Shown piece by piece: positions 9,436-18,075 of a DNA stretch of 64,000 nucleotides (positions within the stretch are counted from its first letter, which is position 1; every line of letters starts with the position of its first letter). The stretch lies in contig NZ_QKRX01000017.1 in assembly GCF_003284585.1 (NCBI RefSeq), positions 1 through 64,000 of the forward strand. The letters are read 5' to 3'. The position numbers and the translations under genes are program-made. Under the pieces are notes generated by a model, which searched no databases, was not told where the DNA came from, and worked only from the letters and a program-made list of their open reading frames with translations. Origin of the DNA: Nitrincola tibetensis (GTDB taxonomy: Bacteria > Pseudomonadota > Gammaproteobacteria > Pseudomonadales > Balneatricaceae).

Positions 9436-10788
9436 TTACATTAAACCTTGTTCAATCATGGCATCAGCCACTTTTCTAAAGCCAGCAATATTCGCTCCCA
9501 GCACTAAATTATATGGATGATCAAACTCGCGAGCGGCAGAAATACTTCTTTCATAGATGCCAGCCATAATTCCTTTTAAGCGCTCATCGACCGCTTCAAA
9601 TGTCCACTGTGTCATGCTGGCGTTTTGAGCCATTTCCAATTGGCTGGTGGCAACACCACCAGCATTCGCGGCTTTGCCTGGACCATAACATATGCGTGCC
9701 TGAATAAAGCGATCAACGGCCTCAGCTGTTGATGGCATGTTTGCACCTTCACTAATACAGGTTACGCCATTCTCTAATAGGCACAGAGCATCGGCTTCTG
9801 TTAATTCGTTTTGCGTGGCGCTTGGAAAAGCCGCCTGAGCCTTGTAGCGCCATACCGCATGCCCATCTTTAGGGTAGTGAGAAGAGGGCGTATATTCAGC
9901 ATCAGGGTGAAATTCAAGATAGTGCTCAAGAGAGACTCGGCGTTGTTCTTTGAGTTCTTTTAATGCAGCAAGGTCGATCCCTTTTTTATCATAGATGGTT
10001 CCTTGTGAGTCTGAACAGGTAACAGGAAGTGCACCGAGTTCATAGAGTTTTTCGATGGTGTAAATGGCAACATTGCCCGCTCCCGACACTAAACAGACTT
10101 TGTCTTTTAAATGATCGCCTTTGTCAGATAGCATGTTTTGTGCGAAATACACGGCACCATAGCCTGTGGCTTCTTTGCGTGCCAATGAGCCACCCCATTT
10201 TAAACCCTTGCCTGTTAGAACGCCTTCGTAGCTTCCTGTAAGACGTTTGTATTGCCCATAAAGGTAACCTATCTCACGAGCACCGACACCTATGTCGCCC
10301 GCTGGAACATCGACCGTTGCACCAATATGACGATAGAGTTCAGTCATAAATGCTTGGCAGAAACGCATGATCTCATTGTCTGAGCGGCCCTTAGGGTTAA
10401 AGTCTGATCCACCTTTTCCACCTCCTATAGGAAGGCCAGTCAGAGCATTTTTGAAAATCTGCTCAAAGCCTAAAAATTTGATGATGCCAGCGTTAACGCT
10501 TGGATGAAAACGAAGACCGCCTTTATAAGGGCCAAGTGCTGAATTAAATTGAATTCGATAGCCTTTATTGACTTGAACACGTCCGGCATCATCATGCCAT
10601 ACGACTCTAAACATGATTTGGCGCTCAGGCTCGACAATGCGCTCAATGATGCCTTCTTCACGATAATGCTTGTCTTTATCTAGAAGAGGGCGTATCGAAT
10701 CTAAGACCTCTTCAGCCGCTTGATAAAATTCTGTTTGTGCCGGGCTGCTTCTTTGTAAGCGCTGGAGAGTGTCATGTACGTAAGGCAT
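9436..10788 (-). CDS. gdhA: NADP-specific glutamate dehydrogenase
   Basis: 450 residues, matching the hexameric bacterial GdhA family. It makes glutamate from 2-oxoglutarate and ammonium with NADPH, in the cytoplasm. The catalytic region GGGKGGSDFNPKGRSD is intact, with the active-site lysines, and the dinucleotide-binding fold shows VSGAGNVAIYTIEKL. The family C-terminus (GFRKVADAMIEQG) is complete. It is transcribed alone. Its upstream region carries an array of ACTAA/TTAGT half-sites close to the start codon, suggesting a dedicated regulator. It may assimilate ammonium released by the guanidine operon at 36-44 kb, although the two are not linked. Confidence 0.96.
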   Translation of the reverse strand: MPYVHDTLQRLQRSSPAQTEFYQAAEEVLDSIRPLLDKDKHYREEGIIERIVEPERQIMFRVVWHDDAGRVQVNKGYRIQFNSALGPYKGGLRFHPSVNAGIIKFLGFEQIFKNALTGLPIGGGKGGSDFNPKGRSDNEIMRFCQAFMTELYRHIGATVDVPAGDIGVGAREIGYLYGQYKRLTGSYEGVLTGKGLKWGGSLARKEATGYGAVYFAQNMLSDKGDHLKDKVCLVSGAGNVAIYTIEKLYELGALPVTCSDSQGTIYDKKGIDLAALKELKEQRRVSLEHYLEFHPDAEYTPSSHYPKDGHAVWRYKAQAAFPSATQNELTEADALCLLENGVTCISEGANMPSTAEAVDRFIQARICYGPGKAANAGGVATSQLEMAQNASMTQWTFEAVDERLKGIMAGIYERSISAAREFDHPYNLVLGANIAGFRKVADAMIEQGLM

Positions 10789-10812
10789 GGTAAGAAAATC
10801 CTAAAGAGTTAA

Positions 10813-10851
10813 TGCACTAAATTAGTACTAATGATATCTTCTGTGCACTAA
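10813..10851 (-). promoter_or_regulatory. Repeat array upstream of gdhA (candidate operator)
   Basis: TGCACTAA occurs at 10813-10820 and again at 10844-10851, exactly 31 bases apart. Between them lies the perfect 12-bp palindrome ATTAGTACTAAT (10821-10832). Together this gives four ACTAA/TTAGT half-sites 25-65 bases before the gdhA ATG. The regular spacing of about three helical turns suggests protein binding on one face of the DNA. Confidence 0.45.
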
Positions 10852-11218
10852 TTTGGTAAATGTCTATTGGTGTAATATTGATGGAAAAACTACTTTAAAC
10901 AGGATTTTTCTATATTTATTATTTGTTTGTAGTGTTTTTTCTTGTTTTTTATGAGCTCTAATATAGTGCTATACGCGTCATTGATTTGTTCATTTTAGTG
11001 CAAATTGTCTGTTTTTGCTTCTTGTAGCATTGTTTTTGTTTAGTTCTCGCAGGTCGTGCTCTGCAGCTATGCTCAGTTTATTATGAAAAAAAATCACTTA
11101 AAATTTCTGGTCGTCGTCACGTTCTTCAAAGCCGCGTAGACGCTGGTTTTTCTTTCATTTTCACCCAGTCTCTACACCCTAATTGCTGCTAAATCAAGAG
11201 TTGAAAAAATCTTCAAAA

Positions 11219-11234
11219 CAACTATATTTGGTGT
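11219..11234. promoter_or_regulatory. NrdR box 1 (upstream, imperfect)
   Basis: CAACTATATTTGGTGT matches the NrdR consensus ACACWATATATWGTGT at 12 of 16 positions. It begins 31 bases before box 2, the spacing known for paired NrdR sites. NrdR is the ATP/dATP-sensing repressor of ribonucleotide reductase genes. Confidence 0.75.
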
Positions 11235-11249
11235 CTTGTTTATCAATGC

Positions 11250-11265
11250 ACACAATATATAGTGT
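11250..11265. promoter_or_regulatory. NrdR box 2 (downstream, consensus)
   Basis: ACACAATATATAGTGT fits the NrdR consensus completely. It ends 77 bases before the nrdA start, probably covering the promoter, so NrdR binding would block transcription of nrdAB-yfaE when dATP is high. Confidence 0.88.
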
Positions 11266-11342
11266 TTTTAGTTTAAAAAATGACCAGGTGTTGTTCGCGT
11301 CTGGTGGTCTACAGTAATGATCAAAAACGGAAGAGTATGACG

Positions 11343-13607
11343 ATGCAAAAAAATCTGATGGTGACTAAGCGAAACGGGCGGCAGGAACCTATAGATCTTG
11401 AAAAAATACACCGTGTGATCATCTGGGCCGCTGAGGGTCTCCAAAATGTGTCAGTCTCTCAAGTTGAGCTAAGCGCTCATATTCAGTTTTACGAGGGGAT
11501 AAAGACATCTGATATTCATGAAACCTTAATTAAGTCAGCAGCCGATCTAATATCTGAAGAGGCTCCTGACTACCAGTACCTTGCTGCACGTTTGGCAATT
11601 TTCCATTTGAGAAAGCGTGCGTTTGGTTCATTTGATGCGCCGGATCTATACACCCATGTGCGCTCAATGGTTGAGCTGAACCGCTATGATACTCATTTAT
11701 TAGAAGACTATTCGCAAACAGAATTTGAAGCATTAAACGACTATATAGACCATGGTCGTGACATGAATTTCAGTTATGCCGCCGTTAAGCAGCTAGAAGG
11801 TAAGTACCTTGTTCAGAATCGTGTGACTGGACAAATTTACGAGAGCCCACAAATATTGTATATGCTCGTGTCTGCGTGTTTGTTTGCATCCTATCCTAGA
11901 GATACACGTTTAGACTACGTTAAACGTTTTTATGATGCGACGTCTTTGTTTAAATTGTCACTGCCAACACCGATTATGGCAGGGGTTCGAACCCCAACTC
12001 GCCAATTTAGCTCTTGTGTATTGATTGAAGCGGATGATAGCCTTGATTCGATTAATGCGACGGCGTCGGCGATTGTTAAGTATGTATCGCAACGCGCTGG
12101 TATTGGTATTAATGCTGGCAGAATCCGCGCGATCGGCAGTCCTATTCGTGAAGGTGAGGCCTTCCATACGGGCTGTATACCCTTTTATAAGCACTTTCAG
12201 ACAGCGGTTAAATCTTGTTCGCAAGGTGGCGTTAGAGGAGGGGCGGCAACACTGTTTTATCCTCTATGGCACTTAGAAGTCGAGTCTTTGTTAGTTCTTA
12301 AGAATAACAGAGGCGTTGAAGAAAACCGTGTTCGTCACTTAGATTACGGTGTACAGATCAATAAGTTGATGTATCAGCGCTTGATTAAAGGGGAGTTCAT
12401 TACTCTTTTTAGTCCGCATGAGGTGCCTGGTTTATACGATGCTTTTTTTGCTGATCAAGATGAGTTTGAGCGCTTGTACGTACAGTATGAGCAGGATCCA
12501 TCGATTCGTAAGCAGTCAATAAAAGCCGTAGAGTTGTTTGGAATCTTGGCAGCCGAGCGGGCATCTACGGGACGTATTTACATACAGAACGTAGATCATT
12601 GCAATACACACAGCCCATTCGACCCTGCAGTTGCTCCGGTACGCCAATCGAACCTGTGCCTGGAGATTGCATTACCCACCAAGCCATTGAACGATATCAA
12701 CGATCCTAATGGTGAGATTGCTCTGTGTACCTTGTCCGCGTTTAACCTAGGTGCGCTTGAAAGTTTGAATGAGCTTGAAAATTTATCAGACTTGATAGTA
12801 CGCGCATTGGATAATCTTCTTGATTATCAGGATTACCCCATCTTGGCGGCTAAAAATGCCACCATGAATCGCAGAACCTTGGGAGTAGGGGTAACCAATT
12901 TTGCTTACTACCTAGCTAAAAATGGTGTTCGTTATTCGGATGGTTCCGCCAATGGTTTGGTACACCGCACCTTTGAGGCCATTCAATACCATTTATTAAA
13001 AGCTTCAAATCAGTTGGCGAAAGAGAAAGGACCTTGTCCAAAATTTAATGAGACAACCTATGCGAAAGGACTTTTGCCGATTGATACCTATAAGCGCGAT
13101 GTTGACAGTTATTGTGAAGAGCCATTGCATTATTTCTGGGAAACACTGCGTGAGGATATTCGGGAGTTTGGCTTACGTAACTCGACGTTGACTGCGTTGA
13201 TGCCCTGTGAAACTTCATCGCAAATTACGAACTCGACAAATGGAATTGAACCCCCAAGAGGCTTTGTGTCAGTTAAATCGAGTAAAGATGGAATAATGAA
13301 ACAAGTCGTGCCTGAGTTCGTTGAGTTGAAGTCTCAATATGAATTGCTGTGGAGTATTCCGAGTAACGAAGGTTACTTGCAACTCGTGGGTATTATGCAA
13401 AAATTTGTTGATCAAGCGATTTCAGCCAATACCAACTATGACCCTACACGTTTTCCAGGCGACAAGGTGCCGATGAAGCAGTTGTTGAAGGATTTGTTGA
13501 CGGCTTACAAGTATGGTTTAAAAACACTCTACTATCACAATACTCGTGATGGCGCGTCAGATCAGCAGGATGATGCTGGGTGTGAAGGCGGTGCGTGCAA
13601 GCTTTAA
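11343..13607 (+). CDS. nrdA: Ribonucleoside-diphosphate reductase class Ia, alpha subunit
   Basis: 754 residues (E. coli NrdA 761). It reduces ribonucleoside diphosphates to deoxy forms for DNA synthesis. I chose the ATG at 11343, giving MQKNLMVTKRNGRQ. This aligns with the E. coli start and lies 7 bases after GGAAGAG; the frame is open further upstream to 11280 without family similarity. An ATP-cone domain covers about 1-95. The active-site cysteines sit in FSSCVLIE, SNLCLEIALPT and ALCTLSAF, and the C-terminal redox pair is in GCEGGACKL. First gene of nrdA-nrdB-yfaE, under paired NrdR boxes. Confidence 0.96.
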   Translation: MQKNLMVTKRNGRQEPIDLEKIHRVIIWAAEGLQNVSVSQVELSAHIQFYEGIKTSDIHETLIKSAADLISEEAPDYQYLAARLAIFHLRKRAFGSFDAPDLYTHVRSMVELNRYDTHLLEDYSQTEFEALNDYIDHGRDMNFSYAAVKQLEGKYLVQNRVTGQIYESPQILYMLVSACLFASYPRDTRLDYVKRFYDATSLFKLSLPTPIMAGVRTPTRQFSSCVLIEADDSLDSINATASAIVKYVSQRAGIGINAGRIRAIGSPIREGEAFHTGCIPFYKHFQTAVKSCSQGGVRGGAATLFYPLWHLEVESLLVLKNNRGVEENRVRHLDYGVQINKLMYQRLIKGEFITLFSPHEVPGLYDAFFADQDEFERLYVQYEQDPSIRKQSIKAVELFGILAAERASTGRIYIQNVDHCNTHSPFDPAVAPVRQSNLCLEIALPTKPLNDINDPNGEIALCTLSAFNLGALESLNELENLSDLIVRALDNLLDYQDYPILAAKNATMNRRTLGVGVTNFAYYLAKNGVRYSDGSANGLVHRTFEAIQYHLLKASNQLAKEKGPCPKFNETTYAKGLLPIDTYKRDVDSYCEEPLHYFWETLREDIREFGLRNSTLTALMPCETSSQITNSTNGIEPPRGFVSVKSSKDGIMKQVVPEFVELKSQYELLWSIPSNEGYLQLVGIMQKFVDQAISANTNYDPTRFPGDKVPMKQLLKDLLTAYKYGLKTLYYHNTRDGASDQQDDAGCEGGACKL

Positions 13608-13649
13608 ATCCAAACGCTTAGCCAGGCTCTGAAGCTCAGCTGATTTCGT

Positions 13650-13691
13650 AACTGTGGTGTTTAACGACACCGCAGTTTTGTATTTTATTAG
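13650..13691 (+). terminator. Terminator-like hairpin between nrdA and nrdB
   Basis: AACTGTGGTGT (13650-13660) and ACACCGCAGTT (13667-13677) form an 11-bp stem with one G-T pair and a 6-base loop, followed by TTTTG then TATTTT. It lies inside the operon, 43 bases after the nrdA stop and about 30 bases before the nrdB start. It may attenuate readthrough or set the NrdA:NrdB ratio. Confidence 0.7.
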
Positions 13692-13719
13692 TGACCACTT
13701 TTTCAAGGTTTTTCACTTT

Positions 13720-14850
13720 ATGTCTTATTCTACTTTTAATCCTAGCGACCATGATGCGACGTTGGAACCGATGTTTTTCGGACGGAGTGTCAATGTTGCT
13801 CGTTATGACAAGCAAAAGTACTCAATATTTGAAAAGTTGATTGAAAAGCAGCTTTCGTTCTTTTGGCGTCCAGAGGAGATTGATCTTACAAAGGATCGCA
13901 AAGACTTTAATGATATGCCAGATCATGAGCGTCATATCTTTTTAAGTAATTTAAAGTATCAGACGCTGTTGGACTCTGTTCAAGGCCGCTCTCCCAATAT
14001 CGCATTTTTACCTGTGGTTTCATTGCCTGAACTGGAAACATGGTTTGAAACTTGGGCGTTTAGTGAAACGATACACAGTCGCTCTTACACCCATATCATC
14101 CGCAACATCATCACTGAGCCTTCGGTTGTGTTTGATCAGATTGTGACAAACCCAGAAATTGTCAAACGTGCAGAGTCTGTTACGCGTTTGTATGATGAGT
14201 TTATTGAGCTTGTCACAGTTTACAGTTTGTATGGTCCTGGTAAGAAGTTGATTGGTGACAGAGAATTAGACGCGTCGATGTACAATTTAAAGCGAAAGCT
14301 TTATCTGACCTTGGTGTCGGTCAATGTATTAGAAGCGATACGTTTTTATGTCAGCTTTGCGTGTTCTTTTGCGTTTGCTGAGCGAGCCATTATGGAAGGG
14401 AATGCAAAGATTATTCGTCTGATTGCGCGAGATGAAGCACTTCATCTTACAGGTACTCAGCAAATGTTGAATATTTTAGCGTCTGGCCGTGATGATCCTG
14501 ACTTCAAGTCGATCGCACAAGAGTGTAAACCCGACGTCTACGAAATTTTTAGGGAGGCTGCGCAGCAAGAAAAAGACTGGGCTGTCTACTTATTCAGTCA
14601 AGGCTCGATGATTGGTTTGAATGCTAGAATTTTGGGCGATTATGTTGAGTACATCACAAATGTGCGGATGAAGGCGCTGAACCTCGAAGAGATTTTTCCT
14701 GCTAGGCAAAATCCATTGCCCTGGATGAATGCATGGTTGGTGAGTGACAATGTCCAAGTAGCGCCTCAAGAGTCAGAAATCAGTTCGTATTTGGTTGGCC
14801 AGATTGATAATGATGTCGAAACCGAAGACTTTGATGGGTTCGATCTTTAG
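13720..14850 (+). CDS. nrdB: Ribonucleoside-diphosphate reductase class Ia, beta subunit
   Basis: 376 residues, the same length as E. coli NrdB. I chose the ATG at 13720 (MSYSTFN...EPMFFG, as in E. coli MAYTTF...) rather than the longer frame from 13654, whose extra 22 residues overlap the intercistronic hairpin. It carries the diferric-tyrosyl radical cofactor used by NrdA. Radical Y123 and the ligands E116 and H119 are in [13 protein letters not shown], and D85 is in [11 protein letters not shown]. The second iron-ligand set is in [15 protein letters not shown]. The C-terminus ([20 protein letters not shown]) is the tail that docks on NrdA. Confidence 0.97.
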   Translation: MSYSTFNPSDHDATLEPMFFGRSVNVARYDKQKYSIFEKLIEKQLSFFWRPEEIDLTKDRKDFNDMPDHERHIFLSNLKYQTLLDSVQGRSPNIAFLPVVSLPELETWFETWAFSETIHSRSYTHIIRNIITEPSVVFDQIVTNPEIVKRAESVTRLYDEFIELVTVYSLYGPGKKLIGDRELDASMYNLKRKLYLTLVSVNVLEAIRFYVSFACSFAFAERAIMEGNAKIIRLIARDEALHLTGTQQMLNILASGRDDPDFKSIAQECKPDVYEIFREAAQQEKDWAVYLFSQGSMIGLNARILGDYVEYITNVRMKALNLEEIFPARQNPLPWMNAWLVSDNVQVAPQESEISSYLVGQIDNDVETEDFDGFDL

Positions 14851-14858
14851 GAGACAGA

Positions 14859-15125
14859 ATGTCTGGGATTCCACGTATAAAAGTGAATAACTACCATACC
14901 TTTTATTATCAGTATGAGTATTCCCTATTAGATGCGTTAGAGGCTCAGTCTATTCCCGCACCTTACAATTGTCGCGGCGGCTACTGTGGTTGTTGTAGGG
15001 TACGTTTATTGGATGGAGAGGTTGAGCAAGTTCAAGATGCGTTGGTTGATGTGGCTGGGGATGAGGTACTTGCTTGTTGTTGTCGTCCTCGCACTCATAT
15101 AGAGATCGAAATTCCAGATTCTTGA
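14859..15125 (+). CDS. yfaE: YfaE-like [2Fe-2S] ferredoxin for NrdB radical maintenance
   Basis: 88 residues, a plant-type ferredoxin fold. Cluster ligands are seen as C38, C43 and C46 in YNCRGGYCGCCRV and a fourth in the CCC run at 73-75. YfaE in E. coli supplies electrons to rebuild the diferric-tyrosyl cofactor of NrdB. Here the gene begins 8 bases after the nrdB stop, with AGGAG as ribosome site, so it is in the same operon. The extra cysteines (C45, and two of the CCC run) are not needed for the cluster. Followed by a strong terminator. Confidence 0.9.
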   Translation: MSGIPRIKVNNYHTFYYQYEYSLLDALEAQSIPAPYNCRGGYCGCCRVRLLDGEVEQVQDALVDVAGDEVLACCCRPRTHIEIEIPDS

Positions 15126-15138
15126 TATCTATTCACAA

Positions 15139-15180
15139 GGTCCCAACAGGTGTTGGGATCGTCAATTCTTTTGTTTTTTT
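15139..15180 (+). terminator. Intrinsic terminator of nrdAB-yfaE
   Basis: GGTCCCAAC (15139-15147) pairs with GTTGGGATC (15152-15160) around a 4-base loop, and a T-rich tract reaches 15180. It lies 13 bases after the yfaE stop. Confidence 0.82.
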
Positions 15181-15361
15181 CGGGTTTGCAAATAATTGTC
15201 AAGAAGTATATGCTTGATTCTTAACTGAAGTTTCTGCTGCATGTTTTTTTATCAATTTGCTGTGTGCTTAGAGGCACGTGGCCTCCAGTGATTCATCCCA
15301 AATAAACTCACAGCTTTATCCACAGATTGTGTGGGTAAGTCATGCCGCACAATGGGACGGG

Positions 15362-16000
15362 TTAAGCCTCTTCTGTTTTGTTTTTGTATTCACACAGGTC
15401 CTCAATAATGCAGGCGCCACACTTGGGTTTGCGCGCGATGCATACATAGCGTCCGTGTAGGATAAGCCAGTGATGGGCATCTAATAAAAACTCTGTTGGT
15501 ATGAATCGTACCAGCTTATTTTCAACCTCAAGTACATTTTTGCCCGGTGCTATGCGAGTACGATTGGATACACGAAAAATATGCGTATCTACCGCCATGG
15601 TTGGCTGTCCAAATGCTGTATTTAACACAACATTTGCAGTTTTTCGTCCAACCCCAGGAAGAGCCTCTAATGCTTCACGAGTGGAGGGAACGGAGCTGTT
15701 ATGGAGTTCAATGAGCAGCTGACACGTTTTAAGAATATTTTCTGCTTTACTGTTGTACAAGCCAATGGTGCGAATATAACTTTTTAGGTTTTCGAGCCCA
15801 AGAGATAAAATCAACTCAGGGGTATTGGCAACAGGAAAGAGCTTGCGTGTCGCTTTATTGACACCGACGTCAGTCGCTTGAGCAGATAAGATGACTGCAA
15901 TTAACAATTCGAAGGGAGTTGAGTACTCCAGTTCGGTCGTCGGGTGCGGGTTTTGCTCGCGTAAACGAGAGAAAATCTGGTGGCGTTTGCTTGCGTTCAT
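15362..16000 (-). CDS. nth: Endonuclease III (base-excision repair glycosylase/AP lyase)
   Basis: 212 residues (E. coli Nth 211) and very close to it throughout. It removes oxidised pyrimidines and nicks the abasic site. The helix-hairpin-helix is LPGVGRKTANVVL with catalytic K120, and D138 is in AVDTHIFRV. The [4Fe-4S] cluster motif C-x6-C-x2-C-x5-C is intact in CIARKPKCGACIIEDLC. The ATG directly follows the stop codon of the diguanylate cyclase (TAA-ATG, no gap), so it is co-transcribed with that gene. In E. coli nth follows rsxE directly; here three genes separate them. Confidence 0.97.
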   Translation of the reverse strand: MNASKRHQIFSRLREQNPHPTTELEYSTPFELLIAVILSAQATDVGVNKATRKLFPVANTPELILSLGLENLKSYIRTIGLYNSKAENILKTCQLLIELHNSSVPSTREALEALPGVGRKTANVVLNTAFGQPTMAVDTHIFRVSNRTRIAPGKNVLEVENKLVRFIPTEFLLDAHHWLILHGRYVCIARKPKCGACIIEDLCEYKNKTEEA

Positions 16001-16972
16001 TTAATCATAATCGGCAAGGGTTACTTGATTGCGTCCACGCTCTTTGGATCGATATAGCGCTTGGTCTGCATCGTTTAGCCATTGGTTGTAGTCTGTATAG
16101 CCCTTGTCAGACACGGAAATGCCAAGGCTTACTGTGACATAGAGATCAAGGTTGTCGACTTGGATAACTGTGTTTTCGATAGCTTCTCTGAGTCGCTCAG
16201 CAAAAATTTTCGCGTTACCTATAGGCGTATTGATCAGCAGGATAGCAAACTCCTCACCACCATAACGCCCAGCAAGATCCGTCGTGCGGGTAAACATTGT
16301 AATGCATTTGGATATTTTCCGAATGACTTCGTCACCAACAAGGTGACCATGCGTGTCATTCACTTTTTTAAAGTAATCAATATCCAGCATGACCAGCGAG
16401 CTTTTTTGTTGAGTTCGACAAAAGCGCTCAAATTCGCTTTTAATACAGCTTTCGAGATACCCGCGATTGCTAAGTCCTGTAAGCTGATCTGTAATACTTA
16501 GACGTGACAGTTCCTGGTTGGCATTGAGTAAGCTTAAGCGGTTTGTAGCTGCATCGGTTACGTCATAGATGATGATTGCAACGTGATCGACTTCTCCCTG
16601 AGCATTTTTGAGTGGCAGCAAGGTTGCATTCTGGTACATATGACGAGCACTGCCCGTAATGGGTCGGTAACTCTTGAACTTAAATAGCCAAGGTCTTTCT
16701 TCCCATGTTGTGAACGCACTATTGTCCAGCATGATGACTGTCTGAATTTTTCGGCGCAGCCAGTCTTCAGGAAGGTCGGTAAACTTAGAGAATAAATGAG
16801 CATTTAACATATGCTCTGCACTAATGCCTGAATGATTCACCATAAATGTGTTCCAAAGCCTGACAGTAAACGCTTTATCCAAAACAACAATGCCAACATC
16901 AAGGTGTTGAATCAGATTTAACTGCCACTCCAATGAATTGTCTTGATTGAAGGTAGGTAGGCTGTGAATCAT
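16001..16972 (-). CDS. PAS-GGDEF diguanylate cyclase
   Basis: 323 residues, no membrane segments. A PAS-like sensor (about 18-140) is followed by a short coiled linker and a GGDEF domain (about 155-320). The active site is intact as GGEEF in GRYGGEEFAILL. RTTD lies five residues before it, the RxxD inhibitory site for c-di-GMP feedback. It should make c-di-GMP from two GTP. Its start overlaps the 3' end of the REC-CheC gene by 4 bases (ATGA), so the two are translationally coupled. The receiver-CheC protein may control this cyclase; that is inference. Confidence 0.93.
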   Translation of the reverse strand: MIHSLPTFNQDNSLEWQLNLIQHLDVGIVVLDKAFTVRLWNTFMVNHSGISAEHMLNAHLFSKFTDLPEDWLRRKIQTVIMLDNSAFTTWEERPWLFKFKSYRPITGSARHMYQNATLLPLKNAQGEVDHVAIIIYDVTDAATNRLSLLNANQELSRLSITDQLTGLSNRGYLESCIKSEFERFCRTQQKSSLVMLDIDYFKKVNDTHGHLVGDEVIRKISKCITMFTRTTDLAGRYGGEEFAILLINTPIGNAKIFAERLREAIENTVIQVDNLDLYVTVSLGISVSDKGYTDYNQWLNDADQALYRSKERGRNQVTLADYD

Positions 16973-17979
16973 GTAAGTTGCTCCATGCGCTCAGAGAGCG
17001 ATGACAGTGAGTCCTCAGTGAATAATACCAAGAGATCGCAGCTAATATTTGTGTTTTCGATCGTGTATTCAATTTCGATGGACAGCGTATTTTTCCATTC
17101 AGCTGGGTTTTGTTGAAGGTTAGGTGCTTGGCAGTGCTGGCCTAGTATCTGAGGTGTTCCTTGACTAAATTCAACATTTATTAATTGACCAAAATTACGG
17201 ATAAAAGCACCAACAAGTACATTGGTGATATCCATGAGAAGTTCACGTTCCGCTGCTTCATTGATATCGCCATTATATTTGAGCAATTGAGCGATTTGCG
17301 AAATATTTGATTCTTTAAACATCAGTAGGGCTTCGCCGGCAATGCTCTTACCTATAAAGCCTTGGCATACGGTAGTGATTGGGTCGAAACCACTGCTGGC
17401 TTGCAGGGCCATATCAACCTCAGCAATGCTTATTAGCTGTACTTTAGGCACAGGCAAGTGCACAAAAACATTCAATAGTTTTGCTAATAAGCCCGCCGCT
17501 CGACCCATTGCAACGTTTGCGGTTTCACGCGCAAGGTCAAACATATCCTTAGGGATATCTTCGGCAGATGCAGAGAATTGAGTTGAGGTTGAGGTTCTAG
17601 CTTGCAGCTCATCTAGTAGCCCGTAGGCTTTTAAAGATTCGCAGAGGATATGTTCATTGATGGGTTTGTTGATAAAGCCGATTGCGCCAAGAGACATGAC
17701 GCGAATTTGTGCATCCTCTTGAATATCGCCTGAGACAACGATAACCAAGCAGGGCAGGTCATCACGACGGACACGTTCAAGAACTTGATAGCCATCCATA
17801 ATCGGCATGTTAAGATCTAGGAACATGATATGCCCTTTACCCGCACGAATCGCTTCAAGCGCTTGAAGTCCGTGCTCGGCTTGAGTAATGTCAACATTCC
17901 AATGAGAAAGGGCACGAGCCATTTGCTTTCTAGCTAAGCGAGAATCATCGCAAATGACAACGGGTATTGATTGTGCCAC
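16969..17979 (-). CDS. Receiver domain fused to a CheC/CheX-like phosphatase domain
   Basis: 336 residues. The N-terminal receiver (about 1-120) has D11/D12, phosphoacceptor D55 in MFLDLNMPIMDG and the K-P pair in FINKPIN. The C-terminal part (about 145-335) resembles CheC/CheX. The first active helix DLARETANVAMG fits the D/S-xxx-E-xx-N pattern. The second, ELLMDITNVLVG, keeps the Asn but has Asp where Glu is usual. CheC proteins dephosphorylate CheY-P, so this one could act on its own receiver or on a partner. It is operonic with a diguanylate cyclase (4-base overlap). The family is known; the role of this combination is not. Confidence 0.85.
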   Translation of the reverse strand: MAQSIPVVICDDSRLARKQMARALSHWNVDITQAEHGLQALEAIRAGKGHIMFLDLNMPIMDGYQVLERVRRDDLPCLVIVVSGDIQEDAQIRVMSLGAIGFINKPINEHILCESLKAYGLLDELQARTSTSTQFSASAEDIPKDMFDLARETANVAMGRAAGLLAKLLNVFVHLPVPKVQLISIAEVDMALQASSGFDPITTVCQGFIGKSIAGEALLMFKESNISQIAQLLKYNGDINEAAERELLMDITNVLVGAFIRNFGQLINVEFSQGTPQILGQHCQAPNLQQNPAEWKNTLSIEIEYTIENTNISCDLLVLFTEDSLSSLSERMEQLT

Positions 17980-18075
17980 GTAAAACGCTCCGATTAAGAT
18001 GTTTTATTCTTTTAGATGATGAGAGTAACCAAAATTTAACCTTCATGCAATTTGATTACTCTTATTCAAAATCAG

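Larger units (their letters stand above)
10789..11342. other. 554-base divergent regulatory region between gdhA and nrdA
   Basis: No gene is seen. The left end holds the gdhA repeat array and the right end holds two NrdR boxes. The middle (about 10870-11160) is AT-rich with T-runs, and I see no further named element in it. Confidence 0.7.

Noticed and set aside
15316-15324. Perfect DnaA box TTATCCACA in the gap between yfaE and nth
   Set aside because: A single 9-base box is expected by chance at this scale, and no cluster of boxes, AT-rich unwinding region or dnaA/dnaN/gidA gene is near, so an origin is not claimed.
15278-15460. 60-codon open frame in the gap before nth, plus strand
   Set aside because: No ribosome site and no family features. 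It overlaps the 3' end of nth on the other strand and a small hairpin, so it is probably chance.
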